In this document: positions 52,595 to 64,000 of the stretch, piece after piece
Numbering within the stretch: position 1 is the stretch's first letter
Layout: every line of letters starts with the position of its first letter
Source: Microbacteriaceae bacterium
GTDB taxonomy: Bacteria; Actinomycetota; Actinomycetes; Actinomycetales; Microbacteriaceae
Reading direction: 5' to 3'
Length of the DNA: 64,000 nt
NCBI GenBank assembly: GCA_025464975.1
Contig: JAODMT010000009.1
Span: 1 to 64,000, forward strand
Notes under the pieces: model-generated
Database searches by the model: none
What the model saw: the letters and a program-made list of their open reading frames with translations, nothing else
Told to the model about the DNA's origin: nothing
Translations under genes and position numbers: made by a program

Positions 52595-53128
52595 ATGACC
52601 ACGAGCACACTCCTCAACACAGACCCACAGTTCCTCATGGACCCGCAGTCGTTGTGTCGGCTCGAGAGCCCGATCGGCCGAATCGAGCTCGTCGGCAACG
52701 GCACTGCCGTCACATCCCTCACGATCGAGAGGGGCGGCCACCTCCCGCTCGAGGCGCTGCCCGAGCACAGCGACGCGGTGCTCGACCGTGCCGCGGCCGA
52801 ACTCACGGAGTACTTCTCCGGACAGCGGAAGAGCTTCGACGTGCCGGTCGTGCTCACAGGTACCGCGTTCCAAATGTCGGTGTGGGCCCTACTCGATGCA
52901 CTGCCCTTTGGCGCCGTCACCTCCTACGGCGAGATCGGCTTTGCCACCGGGCGGCCGACCGCGGGCCGAGCGGTCGGCGGAGCGATCGGAGCGAACCCGG
53001 TCCCCATCCTGGTGCCCTGTCATCGCGTACTCGCCTCGAACGGCAGAATCACCGGCTACAGCGGCGGCAACGGAGTGCCCACCAAGATGTGGCTGCTCGA
53101 CCACGAGGGAATTGAGCATCGAGCGTGA
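52595..53128 (+). CDS. ogt: Methylated-DNA-[protein]-cysteine S-methyltransferase
   Basis: Suicide DNA-repair protein that removes O6-alkyl groups from guanine. The start is ATG 52595. The active-site motif is ILVPCHRVLASNGRITGYSGG, with Cys in PCHRV. The DNA-binding part is FQMSVWALLDALPFGAVTSYGEIGFATGRP. Length of 177 is normal for Ogt without an Ada domain. The stop overlaps the next repair gene by four bases (GTGA). Confidence 0.95.
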   Translation: MTTSTLLNTDPQFLMDPQSLCRLESPIGRIELVGNGTAVTSLTIERGGHLPLEALPEHSDAVLDRAAAELTEYFSGQRKSFDVPVVLTGTAFQMSVWALLDALPFGAVTSYGEIGFATGRPTAGRAVGGAIGANPVPILVPCHRVLASNGRITGYSGGNGVPTKMWLLDHEGIEHRA

Positions 53129-53721
53129 CGGAGGTTTCAGAAGCGGTGGTTCTCGGGGAGGACGGCCGCTCGCGATGCGTCTGGAGCGCAAAGGACGAAG
53201 AATATCGCCGCTACCACGATGAGGAGTGGGGCGCCCCGCTGCACGGCGACCGGGCGCTGTTCGAGAAGCTGAGCCTCGAGGGATTCCAGGCCGGTCTGTC
53301 CTGGATCACCATTCTTCGCCGCCGGGACCGGTTCCGTGCGGTCTTCCACGACTTCGACATCGACCGGGTGGCGCAGATGGGACCGAACGACGTGGAGCAG
53401 CTGATGCTCGACCCCACGATCATCCGCAATCGGGCGAAGCTCGAGGCGGTGCTGTCCAACGCACGTATCGTGCGGCGACTCGTTGCGGAGAGCCCAGGCG
53501 CGCTCGACACGCTGCTCTGGAGCTTCGCACCGCCGCCCCAGTCGCGGCCACGACCGAGCCGGTTCGGTGACCTTCCGGCGGTGACTCCCGAGTCGACGGC
53601 GATGAGCAAGCACCTCCGCGGCCTGGGCTTCACGTTCGTCGGCCCGACGACGCTGTACGCCCTCATGCAGTCCGCCGGCATGGTGGACGACCATTTCGAG
53701 GGCTGCTGGCGGGCTGCCTGA
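53125..53721 (+). CDS. tag: DNA-3-methyladenine glycosylase I
   Basis: Base-excision enzyme removing 3-methyladenine. 198 residues from GTG 53125. Family blocks are CVWSAKDEEYRRYHDEEWG, LFEKLSLEGFQAGLSWITILRRRDRFR, IRNRAKLEAVLSNAR and LGFTFVGPTTLYALMQSAGMVDDH. Zinc ligands of the Tag snap (Cys near the N-terminus, His and Cys at the C-terminus: DDHFEGCW) are present. Overlap with ogt makes a compact alkylation-repair operon. Confidence 0.96.
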   Translation: MTEVSEAVVLGEDGRSRCVWSAKDEEYRRYHDEEWGAPLHGDRALFEKLSLEGFQAGLSWITILRRRDRFRAVFHDFDIDRVAQMGPNDVEQLMLDPTIIRNRAKLEAVLSNARIVRRLVAESPGALDTLLWSFAPPPQSRPRPSRFGDLPAVTPESTAMSKHLRGLGFTFVGPTTLYALMQSAGMVDDHFEGCWRAA

Positions 53722-53744
53722 GGCACGGTGACGTCCGCAGGCGC

Positions 53745-53828
53745 GGCGAGAGTCCGCTCAGCGCACTCCGCTTGAACAGTCCGCCCAGCGCATTCCGCTG
53801 TGCGCACTCCGCCGTGCGCACTCCGCCG
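53745..53828. repeat. 14-bp tandem repeat, about six copies
   Basis: In the 111-bp gap between the convergent tag and yaaA genes, 14-bp units run from 53745 to 53828. The last two (53801-53814, 53815-53828; TGCGCACTCCGCCG) are identical and the earlier four are degenerate but keep the TCCGC core in register. The unit length equals that of the unrelated infB leader repeat. Confidence 0.7.
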
Positions 53829-53832
53829 TGAC

Positions 53833-54576
53833 CTACACGGTCAGCAGGAGCTCCCCCGGCTCACCCGGTTCGAGCCGGATGCCAGAGGCCGCCGCCCAGT
53901 CGAGCAAAGACTCGACCGTGGAGTGCTCGATTCCGGCGCTGGCCACGGCCCGAGAGAACAGGCCCTTGCCCTTCTTGTTGAAGTGATTGAGGGCGCGCTT
54001 TCGCCCGTCCGGTCCCTCGGCAACCACGCGAAGGAAGAACGAGTCGCCGTGGGGCACCGGGCCGAGTTCGACGTAAGCCTCGGACCGCAGGTCGAGAATC
54101 AGTCCGTCGCGGGCTCCGAGAATCGCCGAGATCGGCGGCTGCCAGGTGCGCCGCAGCGAGACGTCGGGCAGCCGGGAGTTGTGGGACAGCCGGTAGGCGG
54201 GTATCGGGTCATCCGCCCCAACGAGTCCGAACATCGCGGAGTGGATCTGGATGCTGTGCCGCGCAAACTCGCGAGCATCCACCGAGAGGGTCGGCGCGTC
54301 CAGCGCGTCGTACAGCACGCCCGTGTACCGCTCTATGGCCGGAAGCGTCGCGGAGGAGCGAAGCTCCCGGTTCCGAATCAACTCGTCGCGCTGACCCGGA
54401 CCGAGCCGCAGGGCGGCCGACATGGCGGCAAGGTTCCGCGACAGTTTTCTCGTCGCCGACAGCACAACCCTGCGCTGCCCGGTGAGGCTCGGATGACTCA
54501 GGAGTGAGAGGTCGAGCGCCGTGCCGTCGACTCCCCCGTGCCGCTTGGTCTCGGACGGCGGAAGCAGAAGGAGCAC
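53833..54576 (-). CDS. yaaA: Peroxide stress protein YaaA family
   Basis: 247 residues. The N-terminal LLLPPSETKR and the later RLSHNSRLPDVSLRRTWQP, DLRSEAYVELGP and RALNHFNKKGKGLFSRAV blocks identify the YaaA (DUF328) family, which limits iron-dependent oxidative damage in E. coli and binds DNA. GTG 54576 overlaps the stop of the upstream P-loop kinase gene by one base (TAGTG), so the two are cotranscribed, probably behind the ATP synthase operon. Confidence 0.92.
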   Translation of the reverse strand: MLLLLPPSETKRHGGVDGTALDLSLLSHPSLTGQRRVVLSATRKLSRNLAAMSAALRLGPGQRDELIRNRELRSSATLPAIERYTGVLYDALDAPTLSVDAREFARHSIQIHSAMFGLVGADDPIPAYRLSHNSRLPDVSLRRTWQPPISAILGARDGLILDLRSEAYVELGPVPHGDSFFLRVVAEGPDGRKRALNHFNKKGKGLFSRAVASAGIEHSTVESLLDWAAASGIRLEPGEPGELLLTV

Positions 54577-55097
54577 TAGTTTTGCAGGAAGGCGAATGCG
54601 AGGTCGACGTTGACGCCAAGCGGTTGTACCGAGTCAAGGGTGATGCGGGCAACTGCGGCGCTCGGCCCGCTCCAGTCCGCGTAGTCGTCGAGACTCTGCT
54701 CCACTGCATGCCAGGTCGGTTCGTCGACGTGCGGATGCCGCTGGCCGCGGGTCTCGAGCCGGCGGCGGTGCACGTCCACGTCCGAGCAGACCACCTCGAT
54801 GAATCTCACCTGCTCACTCTGCTTCGCCGCGAGGTTCACCCACTGCTCGCGCGCCGGATTCACCGCGTTTACGGCATCGACGATCACGTGGTGCCCGGAG
54901 TCCAACACGAGCTCCGCCATGGTCTCCGCCACCAGATAGGCGGCGAGGCCCGTCGGCTGATCGCTGTCGATCCCGGCGGCGAGAATGGCCGACTCGATCG
55001 GATCGACCGACACTACCGATGCATTGAGACGACCGCCGAGGATACCGGCGATCGTGCTCTTTCCAGCGCCGGGAAGCCCGGCCATCGCTATCAGCAT
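54576..55097 (-). CDS. AAA/P-loop nucleotide-binding kinase-like protein
   Basis: 173 residues. Walker A is MAGLPGAGKSTIAGILG at the very N-terminus, followed by VSVDPIESAIL and VIVDAVNAVNPAREQW, the pattern of small P-loop kinases related to gluconate kinase, chloramphenicol phosphotransferase and zeta-toxin-like proteins. Near the end, CSDVDVHRRRLETR supplies LID-type arginines. No antitoxin-like partner is adjacent. It starts 14 bp after the atpC stop and overlaps yaaA by one base. The substrate is unknown. Confidence 0.85.
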   Translation of the reverse strand: MLIAMAGLPGAGKSTIAGILGGRLNASVVSVDPIESAILAAGIDSDQPTGLAAYLVAETMAELVLDSGHHVIVDAVNAVNPAREQWVNLAAKQSEQVRFIEVVCSDVDVHRRRLETRGQRHPHVDEPTWHAVEQSLDDYADWSGPSAAVARITLDSVQPLGVNVDLAFAFLQN

Positions 55098-55111
55098 CGA
55101 GTCGCTCGCAC

Positions 55112-55381
55112 TCAGCCGCGCACGAGTTCGGCGTTGCGGGCCACGATGGTCACCGTGTCATGCTCGACCGAGAGGAACCCGTCCTCGGCGTTCGCCTTGA
55201 TCGCGGCCGCTCCGGCCGACTCGGTGATCCGCACTTCGCCGGCGCTGAGAATCGCCAGCAGCGGCTCGTGACCGGGAAGAATTCCTATGTCGCCCTCGGT
55301 CGTTCTGGCGACGACCATCGATGCCGTGCCGGTCCAGATTTCCTGGTCTGCCGACACGACACTCACCTGGAGTTCGGCCAT
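55112..55381 (-). CDS. atpC: ATP synthase F1 epsilon subunit
   Basis: 89-residue central-stalk subunit. ATG 55381 (MAELQVSVVSADQEIWTGTA) is preceded by AAGGAGA within the end of atpD. The beta-sandwich blocks TEGDIGILPGHEPLLAIL and FLSVEHDTVTIVAR are present. The C-terminal helical hairpin found in longer homologues is missing, so the inhibitory helix that regulates ATP hydrolysis in E. coli is absent. Two bases separate it from the atpD stop. Confidence 0.95.
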   Translation of the reverse strand: MAELQVSVVSADQEIWTGTASMVVARTTEGDIGILPGHEPLLAILSAGEVRITESAGAAAIKANAEDGFLSVEHDTVTIVARNAELVRG

Positions 55382-55383
55382 TT

Positions 55384-56874
<1,491 letters not shown>

Positions 56875-56877
56875 CTA

Positions 56878-57774
56878 CTACTTGACCGAGAGGGCGTCGG
56901 CGCCGCCGACGATCTCGGAAATCTGCTGGGTGATTTCGGACTGGCGCGCGTTGTTCGCGAGCCGGGTGTAGTCGGTGATGAGCTTGTCGGCGTTGTCGCT
57001 TGCCGACTTCATCGCCTTCTGGGTGGCCGCGTGCTTGGCCGCCGCGGACTGCAGCATCGCGTTGAAGATGCGGCTCTCGATGTAGACCGGGAGCAGAGCG
57101 TCGAGCACATCCCCTGCCTCGGGCTCGAACTCGTACAGCGGGAGCACCTCGTTGTCGCCGGGCTCCTCGATGCCCTCGACGACCTCGAGGGGCAACAGCC
57201 GCACGACCTCCGGCGTCTGCGTCAGCATGCTGACGAAACGGTTGTAGACGATGTGGATTTCGTCCACTCCGCCCTCGGCCGCCGGCTCGAGGAACTTCGC
57301 GACGAGTGTGTCGCCGATCTCTTTCGCCGTCTCGAACACCGGGTTATCGGTGCCGCCAACCCAGTTCTGCACCGAGTCGCGTCGGCGGAAGGCGAAATAG
57401 CCGACCGCCTTGCGTCCGACGAGATAGTAGACCACGTCCTTGCCCTGAGACCGAAGCAGCGTGCTCAGTTCCTCGGCTTCCCTCAGCACGTTCGAGTTGA
57501 ACGCGCCGGCGAGGCCACGGTCGGAGGAGAAGATCACGATTGCCGCGCGCTCCACCGTTTCCGGCTCGGTGGTGAGCACGTGATCGACGTTCGAAAACGT
57601 CGCGACGGCCGAGACCGCTCGCGTGATGGCACGAGAGTACGGGCCGGATGCCGCGACCCTCGCCTGCGCCTTCTGAATGCGCGACGCGGAGATCAGCTCC
57701 ATGGCCCGAGTGATCTTCTTGGTCGTCTGGGCAGACTTGATCTTCTGCCGATAGACCCGAAGTTGCGCTCCCAT
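56878..57774 (-). CDS. atpG: ATP synthase F1 gamma subunit
   Basis: Rotary central-stalk subunit, 298 residues. The N-terminal coiled coil is [32 protein letters not shown]. The conserved block [16 protein letters not shown] and the C-terminal [41 protein letters not shown] are both intact. It follows atpA after 98 bp on the same strand. Confidence 0.97.
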   Translation of the reverse strand: MGAQLRVYRQKIKSAQTTKKITRAMELISASRIQKAQARVAASGPYSRAITRAVSAVATFSNVDHVLTTEPETVERAAIVIFSSDRGLAGAFNSNVLREAEELSTLLRSQGKDVVYYLVGRKAVGYFAFRRRDSVQNWVGGTDNPVFETAKEIGDTLVAKFLEPAAEGGVDEIHIVYNRFVSMLTQTPEVVRLLPLEVVEGIEEPGDNEVLPLYEFEPEAGDVLDALLPVYIESRIFNAMLQSAAAKHAATQKAMKSASDNADKLITDYTRLANNARQSEITQQISEIVGGADALSVK

Positions 57775-57872
57775 GTCCCTAACTTTCTTTTTGAATTCCC
57801 GCGTAATCGCGGTCGAGCGTGTCCAGACCCGGCCGGCCGAACCCTGTTAGGAACTCGGCCGCCGCGATCCGC

Positions 57873-59510
<1,638 letters not shown>

Positions 59511-59563
59511 TCGTGTTTCCTTGTCTTCGCGAAGCCCTGCGGCTTCGAGGGTATTGTGCTCGC

Positions 59564-60358
59564 CTAGCCAGCGAGTTGAAGTCTGAGTTCCTTGAGCTTC
59601 GAGGAGACGCTGTCGTCGATAACATTGTCGCCCACTTGCACGCGCAAGCCACCGATCAGGCTCGGATCGATCACAAGGTTGAGCTTGAGGTCACGGCCGA
59701 ACTTGACAGCGAGTGCCCGTTGCAGCCGATCGAACTGGTCCGCGGCCATCGGCGTGGCGCTCGTGACCGTCGCGACCGCGAGGCCGGACTGGTCGGCGAC
59801 GAGGGATGCCGCGGTACGAAGCAGCTCGCCGATGCGGCGGCCTCGCGGCTGCTGCATGAGGTGCCGCACGATCAAGAGGGTCTGCGGAGAGACCTTCTGC
59901 GCGAGCAGTGTTTCGACGAGTGCAACCTTTGACTCGACAGTGCCGAGCTTGCTGCTCACGGCGAGTTCGAGCTCCGGATTGGAGTTGACCGCCGAACCGA
60001 ACCCGAAGAGCTCGGCGTCGATGTTGACCTCGGCCGGAGCCGATTCCGCGGCGGCGCGAATGCCAAGCTCTTCGATGCCCGCGAGCAGATCATCGGCGCT
60101 CGACCAGCGATTGGCGACCGCAGCTCCGAGGAGCGTCACCGTCGTCTCGCTCAGTCCGGCGCCGAAGACAGCCTTCAACACGGCGAGCTTCTCGTCGGCG
60201 TCGGTCGACGTGTCTGCCAGCATCGAGGTGAGCTGGGCGGATCCGCCGATGATTCGGCCGGCCGAGAACAACTCTTCCGCAATGGCCAGATCGACTTTGC
60301 CGAGGGACGAAAGCTCCGCCCGCGCGGCGGCAAGCGCTTCTCTGGTCGCTGAACGCAT
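59564..60358 (-). CDS. atpH: ATP synthase delta subunit
   Basis: Peripheral-stalk subunit linking F1 to the b subunit, 264 residues. The order is an N-terminal helical bundle ([18 protein letters not shown]), a central region, and the conserved C-terminal [29 protein letters not shown]. It begins two bases after the atpF stop. Confidence 0.95.
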   Translation of the reverse strand: MRSATREALAAARAELSSLGKVDLAIAEELFSAGRIIGGSAQLTSMLADTSTDADEKLAVLKAVFGAGLSETTVTLLGAAVANRWSSADDLLAGIEELGIRAAAESAPAEVNIDAELFGFGSAVNSNPELELAVSSKLGTVESKVALVETLLAQKVSPQTLLIVRHLMQQPRGRRIGELLRTAASLVADQSGLAVATVTSATPMAADQFDRLQRALAVKFGRDLKLNLVIDPSLIGGLRVQVGDNVIDDSVSSKLKELRLQLAG

Positions 60359-60360
60359 GG

Positions 60361-60905
60361 TTATCTAGCCATCTTTTCTGACTCTTCCAAGTCTGCAAGG
60401 AACTGGTCGACAAGGCTCGCGGCCTTTTCGTCGTCGGTCAGGGTCTGACCGATGACTCCGGCGGCCAGATCGATCGCGAGCGAGCCCACCTCGGCACGAA
60501 GCGACACAAGGGCTGCCTGACGCTCGGCTTCGATCTGCACCGATGCGTTCGCGGTGATGCGAGCCGCCTCGGCGCTCGCCTGCTCCTTGAGCTCGTTCAA
60601 AATCTTGATGCCATCCTGGCGAGCGTGGTCTCGGATTCGGGCCGCCTCGGCGCGAGCCTCCGCAAGCTGTTCGTTGTACTTTTCAAGCGCGGCAGCAGCC
60701 TCGGCCTGGGCGATCTCCGCCTTCTTGATGCCGCCCTCGATGAGCTCGGCGCGCGCGTCAAGCGTGCGCTGCACCGCCGGCAGCACCTTGAACCAGAAGA
60801 ACAGCAACAGGACGATGAAGCAGACTGCCGACCAGATGATGTCGGGAATCCCGGGAATGAGCGGATTTTCGGCCGCCGCCGCCGCCGCAACGATTACCGG
60901 GAGCA

Positions 60906-60906
<1 letters not shown>
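60361..60906 (-). CDS. atpF: ATP synthase Fo b subunit
   Basis: Peripheral-stalk subunit of 181 residues. One membrane helix near 22-43 (IIWSAVCFIVLLLFFWFKVLPAV) is followed by a long coiled coil rich in Ala, Glu and Arg. The ATG overlaps the atpE stop by one base (TAATG). Standard actinobacterial b-subunit with no duplication. Confidence 0.95.
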
Positions 60907-62011
<1,105 letters not shown>

Positions 62012-62104
62012 CGCTATCTCCTGAATCGGGGCGTGAAATCACGCGGCGAGAATGAGGGGGGCGTTCGTCACAACTCTATCAATAGATTGACAGCTCCCGG
62101 ACCT

Positions 62105-62596
62105 CTATCGGGGTTGGTCGGGCGCATCTGCCGAGTGTGATACGCCGTCTGGCGCAGGGTCAGAGCGGTCTCCGGGGAGCTCGACATCGCTCACGTAGGG
62201 CAGGCGAGAACGGGCGATAACGACCACATCCACCACGAGGGTGCCGATCACCGCGACGACCACGGTGAGGAAGAGAACCTGCGTCTGGATCCACTGCTGG
62301 TCCTTCAAGAGGACGATCAGGACGATGAAAATGATCAACTTGAGCAGCCACGCGCCCATGACGATTCCAAAGAACGCGACGCTCAACAGGTCGCCCTTCG
62401 CCACCCGCGTGGCCAGCACGATGCTCGCCGCGGTGATCCCGAGAAAGACGACGGCCATCACCGTGCCGATGATGGCGCTCACGAGTCCGACGCTGCCGGC
62501 GACGAGAAATCCAACTATTGAACCGACGATGGCGATGGCAATGGCAAGGATGCCGCCGTAGGCGAGGATCCGCTTGAGGATCGGGATGGCGCTCAT
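62105..62596 (-). CDS. Small membrane protein in the atpI position
   Basis: 163 residues with four hydrophobic segments (ILAYGGILAIAIAIVGSIVGFLVAG; GLVSAIIGTVMAVVFLGITAASIVL; VAFFGIVMGAWLLKLIIFIVLIVLL; VLFLTVVVAVIGTLVVDVVVIA) and a hydrophilic C-terminal tail. Its position ahead of atpB and its topology fit an AtpI-like assembly factor or an actinobacterial equivalent; direct homology is not certain from sequence alone. ATG 62596 overlaps the wecA stop by four bases. Confidence 0.8.
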   Translation of the reverse strand: MSAIPILKRILAYGGILAIAIAIVGSIVGFLVAGSVGLVSAIIGTVMAVVFLGITAASIVLATRVAKGDLLSVAFFGIVMGAWLLKLIIFIVLIVLLKDQQWIQTQVLFLTVVVAVIGTLVVDVVVIARSRLPYVSDVELPGDRSDPAPDGVSHSADAPDQPR

Positions 62597-63876
62597 GTTG
62601 CTTCCTTCTTGGTCAGTGCGTCGATCGCCGCGCGCTTGGCCGCGTCGATCTCGGCCCGCGCCGGCTCGGTCTCGGGCTGAGCCTGATCGTTCGCGGCTGC
62701 GTCGAGCGGATCGAAGCGTGACGCGTTGGCGCCCGCCGCGGCATCCGGACTCGCCGACTGCACGGCGGCCTCCACAGCCTTGCGTCTGGTGAGCGGCGCG
62801 AGCGTGAACGCCGTGCAGATCACGAGGCCGACGGCGACGAAGGTGACGGCCCAGACCGCGTCGAAGAAGAGGAACAGCAGGCAGCCCACCGAGACGACCA
62901 TGGTCCAGGAGTAGAAGATAAGCACCGCGTGCACGTCGGAGTGCCCCATGTCGAGCAAACGGTGGTGAAGGTGCTTGCGGTCCGCGGAGAACGGCGACTT
63001 GCCGGCGCGCAACCGGCGGAACACGGCGAGCCCGAAGTCGAGAAGCGGAATGACGAGAATCGCGAGCGGCAACAGGATCGGGATGAACGCGGGAATGTAC
63101 TGCTTGGCGAACGGCAGGGCGGCGAGATCGACCTGCCCGGTTACCGAGATGGCCGACGTCGCCATCATGAGACCGACAAACAGCGCACCGGCGTCGCCCA
63201 TGAACAGTTTGGCCGGGTGCCAGTTGAGTGGAAGGAAGCCGACGCAGGCTCCGATCAACACCGCGGAAATGAGCAGCGAGAGGTTGAAGTACTCGCTCGC
63301 GGCGATGCGCGAGACGAGGGTGTAGCTGTAAATGAAGAACGCGCCGTTCGCGATGATCGCGACCCCAGAGACGAGACCGTCGAGACCGTCGATGAAGTTG
63401 ATCGCGTTCATCACGAGCACTATCGCGAGCACCGTGATCACGAGGCCGCTGTAGGAGGAGAGCAGGATGATTCCGCCGACGATCGGCAGACTAGTGAGCT
63501 GCACCCCCTGCCAGGCGAGCAGCCCGGCGGCAATGATCTGGCCGGCCAGTTTGGTCACCCAGTCGAGGTCCCAGATGTCGTCGGCCACACCGATCAGCAC
63601 GATGATCAACGCGGACCCGAGGATGGCGAATATCGGACCGGGTTTCGCGAAAATGAGGTGGAACTGCGGAAGCTGCGAGGCGACGATGAAGGCAGCAAGA
63701 ACGCCGATGAACATGGCGATTCCCCCGAGCCGCGGGGTGGGTCGCTTGTGAACGTCGCGTTCCCGGATGGCCGGATACAGCCGATACTTCATGCCGAGCC
63801 TGGCGATCACCATGGAGAGCACGTAGGTCACCACCGCTGAGAGGGCCCCGGCCGCTACATAGATGAGCAGTCTCAC
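62593..63876 (-). CDS. wecA: Polyprenyl-phosphate GlcNAc-1-phosphate transferase (WecA/MraY-like)
   Basis: 427-residue membrane enzyme that transfers a sugar-1-phosphate to decaprenyl or undecaprenyl phosphate, starting cell-wall glycopolymer synthesis. Motifs are KRPTPRLGGIAMF, GVADDIWDLDW (metal-binding Asp pair), NAINFIDGLDGLVSG and HPAKLFMGDAGALFVG. About eleven helices are seen. A charged C-terminal tail of about 60 residues is extra. GTG 63876 overlaps the upstream stop (GTGA). Confidence 0.93.
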   Translation of the reverse strand: MRLLIYVAAGALSAVVTYVLSMVIARLGMKYRLYPAIRERDVHKRPTPRLGGIAMFIGVLAAFIVASQLPQFHLIFAKPGPIFAILGSALIIVLIGVADDIWDLDWVTKLAGQIIAAGLLAWQGVQLTSLPIVGGIILLSSYSGLVITVLAIVLVMNAINFIDGLDGLVSGVAIIANGAFFIYSYTLVSRIAASEYFNLSLLISAVLIGACVGFLPLNWHPAKLFMGDAGALFVGLMMATSAISVTGQVDLAALPFAKQYIPAFIPILLPLAILVIPLLDFGLAVFRRLRAGKSPFSADRKHLHHRLLDMGHSDVHAVLIFYSWTMVVSVGCLLFLFFDAVWAVTFVAVGLVICTAFTLAPLTRRKAVEAAVQSASPDAAAGANASRFDPLDAAANDQAQPETEPARAEIDAAKRAAIDALTKKEAT

Positions 63877-64000
63877 GAGGGCGACTCCGCGGTGCGCTCC
63901 GTTGCGAACGTCGCGAGCACCGATTCGATTTCCCGGTCGGTAATGACCCCGTGCCGCACGATCCGCAGCTCGCCGCCCTCGTGCAGCAGTCCCGTGGCGT
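63873..64000 (-). CDS. Probable C-terminus of threonylcarbamoyl-AMP synthase (Sua5/YwlC), partial
   Basis: Only the last 41 codons are in the window (ATGLLHEGGELRIVRHGVITD, then REIESVLATF). The LRIVRHGVITDREIESVL segment resembles the end of the YrdC/Sua5 domain, and this gene usually precedes wecA in actinobacteria. The identification depends on that context and on a short stretch. It is translationally coupled to wecA. Confidence 0.6.
   Translation of the reverse strand, partial: ATGLLHEGGELRIVRHGVITDREIESVLATFATERTAESPS

Noticed and set aside
53745-53828. CRISPR-like array
   Set aside because: Units are 14 bp, contiguous and without spacers; no cas gene is present.

Overview
The window is GC-rich, coding-dense DNA from the chromosome of an actinobacterium, most probably a member of the Microbacteriaceae. 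This rests on gene content and order: ylxR and infB directly after nusA, ispG/site-2 protease/dxr, a wecA-type gene leading into atpI-like-atpBEFHAGDC, many GTG starts, and proteins that read like Leifsonia/Salinibacterium-type homologues. No 16S or other rRNA is present to confirm it. I saw no tRNA, rRNA, insertion sequence, prophage gene or CRISPR array.

Layout. (1) 1-10.9 kb, minus strand: infB (3' end cut by the window), ylxR, nusA, proS, ispG, an RseP/Rip1-like site-2 protease, dxr, and a tandem-FKBP lipoprotein. (2) 11.0-15.9 kb: a DrrAB-type ABC exporter, an OsmC protein, gabT and an asparaginase-family gene. (3) 15.9-22.9 kb: a polyamine-type ABC importer (binding protein, ATPase, two permeases) coupled to a class III aminotransferase, divergent from alanine dehydrogenase. 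(4) 22.9-41.2 kb, all minus strand: an 18-kb signalling/envelope cluster of FHA protein, PP2C phosphatase, membrane Ser/Thr kinase, a 1958-residue Ig-like/FN3 membrane protein, MoxR ATPase, DUF58 protein, transglutaminase-like membrane protein, zinc-ribbon FHA protein and an EccC/EssC-like FtsK ATPase. (5) 41.2-46.2 kb: aldehyde dehydrogenase, Lrp/AsnC regulator, aminotransferase and FAD amine oxidoreductase, a second amine-catabolism cluster. (6) 46.2-53.7 kb: TetR plus a two-gene ABC exporter, two oxidoreductases, and the ogt-tag alkylation-repair pair. (7) 53.8-64 kb, minus strand: yaaA and a P-loop kinase behind the complete F1Fo ATP synthase operon, preceded by an atpI-like gene, wecA and the tail of a probable sua5.

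How the parts fit. Regions 2, 3 and 5 together can import polyamine-like amines, oxidise or transaminate them to gamma-aminobutyrate-type products, and move amino groups to pyruvate or 2-oxoglutarate. Region 4 is the most distinctive part. It resembles the kinase-FN3-AAA ATPase (PFNA) clusters described in bifidobacteria, with a type VII-secretion-like ATPase added and no WXG100 substrate gene nearby. Its transglutaminase-like member has lost two of the three catalytic residues. At fine scale, the infB leader holds a chain of four overlapping four- or five-codon minicistrons built on a 14-bp tandem repeat, and atpB appears to start at CTG.
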